64,000 nucleotides of DNA, from contig JAFZIV010000050.1 in the NCBI GenBank assembly GCA_017554235.1, positions 20,386-84,385 of the forward strand. Direction: 5' to 3'. Below the pieces are notes generated by a model that was given only the letters and a program-made list of their open reading frames with translations, searched no databases and was not told where the DNA came from. Made by a program: the position numbers and the translations under genes. Below, piece after piece: positions 58,857 to 64,000 of the stretch (its first letter is position 1; the number at the start of each line of letters is the position of its first letter). This DNA comes from Selenomonadaceae bacterium. Lineage in GTDB: Bacteria > Bacillota > Negativicutes > Selenomonadales > Selenomonadaceae.

Positions 58857-59815
58857 TTTTCAATCAGTGAAAAAATTTTTTTAAAATCATCAACGTTAGC
58901 GGCGCAATTAAATTTATTTCTAAATTCAGCACCGCCCTGCAAGCCTTTAGTGTACCAAGCGGCGTGACTTCGCATTTCACGAATTGCAACGCCTTCGCCT
59001 TTCAACTCAATTAATTTGTCGAAGTGACGACGCATAACCCTAACCTTCTCTGCTAAAATCGGCGGAGGATTTTTTTTGCCCGTCTTAAAATATTCTAAAA
59101 GCCTGCCGATAATAAAAGGGTTACCCTGCGCGGCGCGTCCGACCATTACGCCATCAGCCTTCGTTACGTCAAGAATTTTATCAAGCGAATCAAAATCTTT
59201 AACGTCACCGTTTGCAATGACGGGAATTTTTATGGCGGCTTTAACCTTAGCAATTTCCTCCCAATTCGCCGTACCTGAATAAAATTGTTGACGCGTCCGC
59301 CCATGTACAGCGATAAAATCAACGCCGCTGTCTTCAAGAATCTTTGCAATTTCGACGGCGTTTAAATGTTCCTCGTCGAATCCCAAACGAATTTTCGCAC
59401 TAATAGGTAAAGTAGTTGCCTTACGAATTGCTGAAAAAATTTCTCCTACAAGCTTAGGATTTTTCATCAACGCCGAGCCTTCACCGTTTTTCACAATCTT
59501 AGGCGCGGGACAACCTAAGTTGAAGTCGATAACCGTCGCCGTCCCTAAATCTTCTACAAACTTTGCCGCTTCCGCGCAGATTTCAGGATTTGAGCCGAAA
59601 AGTTGAATTGCTATAGGGCGTTCTTCTTCCAATGTCTGCAACATTGCCAGCGTCTTATCGTTGCGAAAATGTATTCCGTTGCAACTTACCATTTCAGCGA
59701 ACATTAACGGTTTTTCGTCAGTAAGTTCACGGACGATTGAACGGAATGCCGAATCCGTTACGCCTGCCATTGGCGCAAGGAATATCGGCGCAGAAAAAAT
59801 TTCGTTTACTGTCAC
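58853..59815 (-). CDS. dusB: tRNA-dihydrouridine synthase
   Basis: A 320-residue FMN TIM-barrel enzyme: FLAPMAGVTDSAFR, EMVSCNGIHF, DFNLGCPAPKIVKNGEGSAL (catalytic Cys), AVHGRTRQQFYSGTANW and VIANGDVKDF. It reduces uridines in the tRNA D-loop with NADPH. GTG start after AAAGGTGA. Convergent with the lipoprotein gene. Confidence 0.95.
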   Translation of the reverse strand: MTVNEIFSAPIFLAPMAGVTDSAFRSIVRELTDEKPLMFAEMVSCNGIHFRNDKTLAMLQTLEEERPIAIQLFGSNPEICAEAAKFVEDLGTATVIDFNLGCPAPKIVKNGEGSALMKNPKLVGEIFSAIRKATTLPISAKIRLGFDEEHLNAVEIAKILEDSGVDFIAVHGRTRQQFYSGTANWEEIAKVKAAIKIPVIANGDVKDFDSLDKILDVTKADGVMVGRAAQGNPFIIGRLLEYFKTGKKNPPPILAEKVRVMRRHFDKLIELKGEGVAIREMRSHAAWYTKGLQGGAEFRNKFNCAANVDDFKKIFSLIEN

Positions 59816-59909
59816 AAAATCACCTTTAACTTTTTTGCAGGATTTTTTAACCTGCGGCAGAATTATAGACTATCATAATTTATTTTTTATTTTTAAAGGA
59901 GAAATTCTT

Positions 59910-60248
59910 ATGCTTACACTTGAAGCACTTAATGAATTTGGCGTCGATACTAAGGAAGGTTTGACGCGTTGCATGAACAATCAGAAGTTTTATTTCCGTA
60001 TGATTTCTATGGGTCTTTCCAACGACAGCTTTGAAAAACTTGGCAAGGCTCTTGAGGAAAATAATCTCGACGAAGCTTTTGAGGCGGCTCACGCTCTTAA
60101 GGGCGTACTCGGAAATTTGGCGTTGACTCCTATTTACAATCCGCTTTCAGAAATGACAGAAATGCTCCGCGCAAAAAAAACCGCCGATTATACGGCGATG
60201 TATGAACCAATTATGGAAATGCGCAATCAACTTTTGCAGATGATTTAA
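59910..60248 (+). CDS. Stand-alone Hpt phosphotransfer protein
   Basis: A 112-residue helical protein starting at the ATG at 59910 after AAAGGAG. The Hpt motif AAHALKGVLGNLAL presents H61 as phospho-acceptor. Hpt proteins pass phosphate between histidine kinases and receiver domains in phosphorelays. No kinase or regulator gene is close, so its partner is elsewhere. Upstream a possible TTAACC/TATCAT promoter lies near 59848-59877. Confidence 0.88.
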   Translation: MLTLEALNEFGVDTKEGLTRCMNNQKFYFRMISMGLSNDSFEKLGKALEENNLDEAFEAAHALKGVLGNLALTPIYNPLSEMTEMLRAKKTADYTAMYEPIMEMRNQLLQMI

Positions 60249-60266
60249 TTTTTTCTAAGCAACAAA

Positions 60267-60854
60267 TTAGACGTTGACGCCGAAATTTCTGCCAAGTGCG
60301 GCAAGTCCGCCACTAAAGCCTGAACCTATCGCGTTAAATTTCCATTCGCCTTTGTTACGGTAAATTTCGCCGACAACTACGGCAGTTTCAACGGAAAAAT
60401 CTTCGCCCAAATCATAGCGGATAAGTTCTTTACCGGTCGCGTCGTCAACTACACGAATATACGCATCTTCAACTTGACCAAAAGTCTGTTTACGCTCATC
60501 GGCTTCGTAAATCGTAACGGTGAAATCAATCTTCTCGACATTCGCCGGAACACTTGCGAGGTCGATTTTAATTTGCTCTTGATCTCCTTCTGCGCCGTCA
60601 CTGCCGCCCGTAAGTTCGTCGCCCATATGTTCGACGGAGCCGCTAACGTGTTTCAAATTGTTATAGAAAACAAAATCGTCATCGGAGCTGACTTTACCGT
60701 TAGCACCGAGCAGAAATGCCGCCGCGTCAAGGTCGAAGTCGTAGCCACCGTCATAACGCTTTTCTTTCCAGCCGAGACCTACCAAAATTTTCGTCAAACT
60801 GGGATTGCCTTTCGTCAAGTCAACCTTCTGACCTTTTCTTAAACTAATTGCCAT
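60267..60854 (-). other. Probable internal translation start giving TerD alone
   Basis: Inside the fusion gene, AAAAGGAGAGG lies eight bases before an in-frame ATG at 60854. Starting there gives 195 residues, [20 protein letters not shown] onward, exactly the normal TerD length and N-terminus. Two products from one gene are therefore likely. Confidence 0.72.
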
Positions 60855-61499
60855 TGAGGAACCTCTCCTTTTCGTAGTGTTACTAATATTTTGCGGAGAT
60901 TTTTTCTGCGAACTACTTACAGTTCCTGCAGAAGAAAAATTTCCGTTTTCTTTATCACTAATAAATTTTATAAATTCTTCGGCGGACTTTGCATTAATCA
61001 GCGCATTTTTAAAATCGTTGTCGTCGAGCATTTTTTCAATCTCGTAGGCAAGCTTTAAATGTCCTGTACTGCCATCTTTAGGATAAGCAACAGCAAAGAA
61101 AAGTCGCGCAGGATTATTCGACACATCTTTTGAAGGAAAATAGATGCCGTTGGGAATGGTAACAGCCGCCACGATTGGAGATAGCACGTCGCTACACGAA
61201 ATTGCGGCTATTACAACGCCGTCTATAAATCGAAGTGTTGTAGATCCGAGCAAACTTTCCCTAGTAACTACAGCAATTTTGCATAAATCATCATTGAATG
61301 AATCTGTATAAATACGGTATTCTTCATATGAAAAGATTTGTGCGTAACTAATAGTTCCTGCTAAAAACTCACTATCCCATTTAAATAAACTGCCGCTAGC
61401 ATCCATTAATTCAGTGAGTCTCTTCATTAATTCTCCATGATTATTTGTATTAGAATTAACTTCGATACAATCACTTTTCATCCAATAAGCAACGCTCAT
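60267..61499 (-). CDS. Fusion of a PTS EIIA-like domain with a TerD domain
   Basis: A 410-residue protein. Residues 1-183 resemble PTS fructose-type EIIA ([56 protein letters not shown]). The usual phospho-His motif GVAIPH is replaced by GVVIAAI, so phosphotransfer is unlikely. A Ser/Thr linker (184-215) leads to a full TerD domain (216-410) with [23 protein letters not shown] and the Ca-binding acidic loops, as in tellurium/stress resistance proteins. A strong internal ribosome site lies in the linker (see the internal start). Adjacent to a second TerD protein, four bases downstream of it. Confidence 0.85.
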   Translation of the reverse strand: MSVAYWMKSDCIEVNSNTNNHGELMKRLTELMDASGSLFKWDSEFLAGTISYAQIFSYEEYRIYTDSFNDDLCKIAVVTRESLLGSTTLRFIDGVVIAAISCSDVLSPIVAAVTIPNGIYFPSKDVSNNPARLFFAVAYPKDGSTGHLKLAYEIEKMLDDNDFKNALINAKSAEEFIKFISDKENGNFSSAGTVSSSQKKSPQNISNTTKRRGSSMAISLRKGQKVDLTKGNPSLTKILVGLGWKEKRYDGGYDFDLDAAAFLLGANGKVSSDDDFVFYNNLKHVSGSVEHMGDELTGGSDGAEGDQEQIKIDLASVPANVEKIDFTVTIYEADERKQTFGQVEDAYIRVVDDATGKELIRYDLGEDFSVETAVVVGEIYRNKGEWKFNAIGSGFSGGLAALGRNFGVNV

Positions 61500-61502
61500 G
61501 AT

Positions 61503-62720
61503 TTAATCCTTTCTGCCGACTTTCCATTTTAAGCCCCAATCGAAGGCGTCGTCCATTTCCTGTGAATCTTTAAAAAATTGAACGACTTTTTCAACGCTTA
61601 AGTTACCGCCGACATTTTCCAAAAGAGCTATCGCGCAGGTGTGCAAATTCGAGCCGTAATCGTCCATACGCACGACCAATTCAGGATTATTGGGACAACG
61701 CACCGTGACGACGCCTTGAGCTTCTGCCCAATTCGCCGCGCCTTCGTAAATGAAAGTATAAATTAAAATACGCCGAATTTTGCTGAAGTAGTTGCCGTTT
61801 ACGCGCATAGTTTCGCCGGTTGTGTTACTGCCGGTTCGGTCGTCGCCGTCAAGTTCGATGTAAGGCGAAAAGTGAAGACTGCCGAAAAGATTTCCCAACG
61901 CCTGTACTGCGCCAATTTCGCCGTCTTTGAGTTCATACAAGCAACAAAGGTCAAGGTCTATACCTTTACTTCTACCTCCAAAAATACTGTCCAAAAATCC
62001 TCTTGACGACTGTTCAGGTTGTTTCCAATTCAGATTTATAATAATTTCGCCGAGAGAATCGCCCTTCTTGACGAGATTAATTTTTTGCCCTTTTTTAAGT
62101 TCAATCTTTTTAGGCGTCGTATTTGTTGGAGAAAAATCTTTTTCACTACGCGTATTAATTCGCGTAGATTCGGGTTTAGGTTTAGGCGGTTCAACATTTT
62201 GCGGCGCGGACATTTCGTCGCTGACTTCAATACCAAAATTTTTACAAAGTGCTTCAAGTCCTCCGCTAAATCCTGCGCCCGTCGCGTTAAACTTCCACAC
62301 GCCTTTGTAGCGGTAAACTTCTCCAAGTACAATCGCCGTTTCTACGGTGAAGTTGTCCAAATTAAACGTCGCAATATCGTAACCGTTCGCCGCCTTCAAC
62401 CGCAACATAGAATTTTTTACTTGACTGAAATTTTGTCGACGTTTAACAGCGTCATAAATTGTAGCAGTTATTGAAATTTTTTCAATATGTCGAGGAATTT
62501 TTTTGAGGTCAATTTGAATTTTATCTTCGTCATAAGTGACGCCGCCTGACTTATGCGTAGGATTGCCGTAGAAAACAAAATCTTCATCGCCCGCCGCTTT
62601 ACCGTTCACGCCAAGCAGAAATGCCGATGTGTCAATATCCAACGCGCCGGAATTTCTTTCAAACTGCGCGATTATAAAATCTTCATTCAGCGTAATTTTT
62701 TGTCCCTTGCGAAGCTCCAT
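61503..62720 (-). CDS. Tandem TerD-family protein (two domains)
   Basis: A 405-residue protein. The first TerD domain (residues 1-170: DIDTSAFLLGVNGKAAGDED, then DFVFYGNPTHKSGGVTY) is joined by a Pro/Ser/Thr linker to a second, TerA-like domain (from about 205: KKIELKKGQKINLVKKG, GIDLDLCCLYELKDG). Ter proteins bind Ca2+ and are tied to tellurite, phage and envelope stress. ATG at 62720 preferred, with CAGGTGA upstream. It heads the terD pair and follows the small membrane protein gene. Confidence 0.9.
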   Translation of the reverse strand: MELRKGQKITLNEDFIIAQFERNSGALDIDTSAFLLGVNGKAAGDEDFVFYGNPTHKSGGVTYDEDKIQIDLKKIPRHIEKISITATIYDAVKRRQNFSQVKNSMLRLKAANGYDIATFNLDNFTVETAIVLGEVYRYKGVWKFNATGAGFSGGLEALCKNFGIEVSDEMSAPQNVEPPKPKPESTRINTRSEKDFSPTNTTPKKIELKKGQKINLVKKGDSLGEIIINLNWKQPEQSSRGFLDSIFGGRSKGIDLDLCCLYELKDGEIGAVQALGNLFGSLHFSPYIELDGDDRTGSNTTGETMRVNGNYFSKIRRILIYTFIYEGAANWAEAQGVVTVRCPNNPELVVRMDDYGSNLHTCAIALLENVGGNLSVEKVVQFFKDSQEMDDAFDWGLKWKVGRKD

Positions 62721-62767
62721 AAATTTCACCTGCTCCTGCCAATATTAAAGCAAACTGTTCAGATAAT

Positions 62768-63154
62768 TTAATCGCCGCTTTTAAGAAGTTTTTGATTACG
62801 TTCATCGTCAAGCTGTTGTGCAAGCGACCAACCGGCAGATTCGAGCATGGCAACGCTGATTGACGGCGAAATAATTTGCCCTAAAATCGGTACAACTTTA
62901 GAAACTTCCTTAACGACGGTTTTAACGGCATTTTGCTTAACCGCCGTAATGATAGCATTAACAGCCATATTTCGCGCAATGGATTCAGGAATTGAACCGC
63001 CGAAAACGCCTGCCAACGCCATTGCCATAGTTGTCATGGTAATGGTATCAGCAGCAAGACCTGTACCGGGAATTGGTAAAAGATTTCCTGCACCGGCGGC
63101 TACAGCGTGAGAATGTATTATCGCGTGACACTTCTTTTTTTCGTCGTCAGTCAC
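62768..63154 (-). CDS. Small membrane-associated protein (YcjF/DUF697-like)
   Basis: A 128-residue protein with two hydrophobic glycine/alanine-rich stretches (AVAAGAGNLLPIPGTGLAAD and TMTTMAMALAGVFGG), then VVKEVSKVVPILGQIISPSI. It resembles DUF697 proteins by layout, a weak inference. GTG at 63154 after AGGAG. Between smpB and the TerD genes; related small membrane proteins occur beside ter genes elsewhere, so it may belong to the stress cluster. Confidence 0.6.
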   Translation of the reverse strand: MTDDEKKKCHAIIHSHAVAAGAGNLLPIPGTGLAADTITMTTMAMALAGVFGGSIPESIARNMAVNAIITAVKQNAVKTVVKEVSKVVPILGQIISPSISVAMLESAGWSLAQQLDDERNQKLLKSGD

Positions 63155-63165
63155 AAAAATCACTC

Positions 63166-63636
63166 CTAAAATTTTTGCTTATCTCTGATTGCGCGTTCAA
63201 TATCACGTTTAGCAGATTTTTCAGCGAGGGCGGCGCGTTTATCGTAGTTGTGCTTACCGCTTGCCAACGCCAATTCTAATTTAGCGCGACCTTTTTTGAA
63301 ATAAATTTTCAAGGGAATAAGCGTAAATCCTTTTTCACGTGTCTTTGAAAAAAGTTTTAAAATTTCCTTTTTGTGCATAAGAAGACGGCGACGACGTAAG
63401 GGATCGTGATTAAAAATATTTCCCTGTTCATAAGGGCTGATGTGCATATGTTCGACGAAAATTTCTCCGTCCTTTACTTCGGCGTAACTATCGCGCAGAT
63501 TCGCTTTACCTGCACGCAAGCTTTTAACTTCCGTTCCCTTAAGCTCAATTCCTGTCTCGTAAGTCTCGTGTATAAAATAATCGTGCCGTGCCTTACGATT
63601 TTCGCAGGCAACTTTTATTGCATCATTTTTAGCCAT
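63166..63636 (-). CDS. smpB: SsrA-binding protein SmpB
   Basis: A 156-residue protein with [46 protein letters not shown] and a basic C-terminal tail ([14 protein letters not shown]). It binds tmRNA and is needed for rescue of stalled ribosomes. Its ATG overlaps the stop of the HigA-like remnant by six bases, so that remnant may be its translational leader. The ssrA gene is not in the window. Confidence 0.97.
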   Translation of the reverse strand: MAKNDAIKVACENRKARHDYFIHETYETGIELKGTEVKSLRAGKANLRDSYAEVKDGEIFVEHMHISPYEQGNIFNHDPLRRRRLLMHKKEILKLFSKTREKGFTLIPLKIYFKKGRAKLELALASGKHNYDKRAALAEKSAKRDIERAIRDKQKF

Positions 63637-63799
63637 ATTTAATTTCCTCGTCTGTAATTTTTTCAGTGTCGTCAGACGAAAAATTTTCTTGGGATAACTT
63701 TTCGCGAATCATTTTAAACTCGTCTTCGAGTGCATCCCATTCTTTTTTAAACTCAGGGTCTTTCAATTCTTCTGTCAGAAAGTCGCGAAAATTTCTCAT
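63629..63799 (-). CDS. Truncated HigA-like antitoxin (N-terminal part only)
   Basis: A 56-residue product, ATG at 63799 after [26 protein letters not shown] then [13 protein letters not shown] matches the N-terminus of HigA-type XRE antitoxins, which normally continue into a helix-turn-helix. Here the frame instead ends [16 protein letters not shown] and stops inside the smpB start, so the DNA-binding part is missing. It may be a decayed antitoxin kept as a leader for smpB. No frameshifted HTH was found in the other frames. Confidence 0.72.
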   Translation of the reverse strand: MRNFRDFLTEELKDPEFKKEWDALEDEFKMIREKLSQENFSSDDTEKITDEEIKYG

Positions 63800-63802
63800 T
63801 CA

Positions 63803-63859
63803 TTATTCCTCCATTTCTTCAAAATAATCTGAGCGATATTTTTTAGCTAACTCTATTTC
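63803..63859 (-). pseudogene. 3' exon of a HigB/Gp49-like toxin gene interrupted by an intron
   Basis: The frame reads EIELAKKYRSDYFEEMEE then TAA at 63805-63803, resembling the C-terminus of phage-Gp49/HigB toxins (EIEKAKKYREDY pattern). It ends just before the HigA-like gene, the usual order. Upstream of GAAATAGAG the sequence changes to intron-like RNA structure. The upstream exon would be outside the window. Confidence 0.6.
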
Positions 63860-64000
63860 ATAGTGATAGGTAACTCTTTGAAGTAATCGCCAAGTTTTCC
63901 CCCACTCCACACCGTGCTTGCGACTTTCACCGCACACGGCGTTCCATCTTTGACATTCCATTTCAATCTAATCAATCTACCGAAAGGATATTATTCCCAA
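63860..64000 (-). ncRNA. 3' end of a group II intron (domains V and VI)
   Basis: On the minus strand, GCCGTGTGCGGTGAAAGTC (63940 leftwards) followed by GCAAGCACGGT folds into the short hairpin with a GAAA-type loop typical of domain V. The sequence TGGAGTGGGGGAAAAC and the GATTAC/GAGTTACC stem that follow fit domain VI. The predicted 3' end (...CTATCACTAT) is near 63860, where the toxin exon resumes. The intron body and any reverse transcriptase lie outside. The boundary is approximate. Confidence 0.7.

Noticed and set aside
63860..63965. Reading the intron-like region as the N-terminal part of the toxin
   Set aside because: The frame is open, but the bases form a domain V-like hairpin and the translated part is cysteine/tryptophan-rich and unlike a HigB fold.

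Overview
This AT-rich window looks like chromosome of a diderm Firmicute, most likely a Negativicute (Selenomonas-like). Firmicute-type genes (yaaR-holB-ricT, a PASTA-domain kinase with its PP2C phosphatase, orphan recF, smpB) sit beside outer-membrane genes (BamA, TamB, TolC, MlaD/E/F), MinCDE and flagellar genes (fliJ, motE, flhA, an flhB C-terminal-like gene). No rRNA, tRNA or CRISPR array was seen. No stretch over 300 bases lacks a gene or a described element.

Layout. 1-1.7 kb: three short toxin-antitoxin pairs in a row (DUF4258/YgiT, MntA/HepT, small antitoxin/PIN), separated by near-identical terminator-plus-promoter junctions. 1.8-4.4 kb: corrinoid adenosyltransferase overlapping fliJ, a lytic transglycosylase and motE. 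4.5-5.9 kb: a biotin-dependent carboxyltransferase behind a near-perfect vegetative promoter. 6-9.3 kb (minus): yaaR-holB-ricT-trmN6. 9.5-16.3 kb (minus): a polytopic membrane protein, potABCD and a PheC-like periplasmic protein. 16.4-23.4 kb (minus): single-gene redox and metabolic units with terminators between them, including a flavin disulfide reductase broken by one in-frame TGA, a ribbon-helix-helix regulator with a repeated operator, and a TetR regulator beside a promoter whose upstream 35 bp recurs 3.5 kb away. 23.5-28.4 kb: flhA and an RTX adhesin with a C-type lectin domain. 28.6-47.5 kb (minus): an envelope and division block, bamA-tamB-two Sel1 proteins-tolC-mlaD-mlaF-mlaE-minE-minD-minC-DUF445-folK/folA-folB.

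47.7-64 kb: a double-glycine-leader peptide gene and a secreted protein, FHA-PP2C-PASTA kinase, flhB-like, recF, a SCIFF-maturase-like radical SAM protein, HU, a NirJ2-like radical SAM protein with a glutaredoxin, ridA, a lipoprotein, dusB, an Hpt protein, a TerD group (one fused to a PTS EIIA-like domain and carrying an internal ribosome site) and smpB. The right edge holds the 3' end of a probable group II intron that interrupts a HigB-like toxin gene, next to a truncated HigA-like antitoxin.

The most unusual pattern is a family of hairpins built from heptamer tandem repeats. They fill the gap between a stop codon and the next ribosome site at six operon junctions (potA/B, bamA/tamB, tolC/mlaD, mlaF/mlaE, mlaE/minE, minD/minC), fill the gap between two convergent genes (pknB/flhB-like), and have entered the folK-folA reading frame in frame, once as a full two-arm element and once as a single arm.
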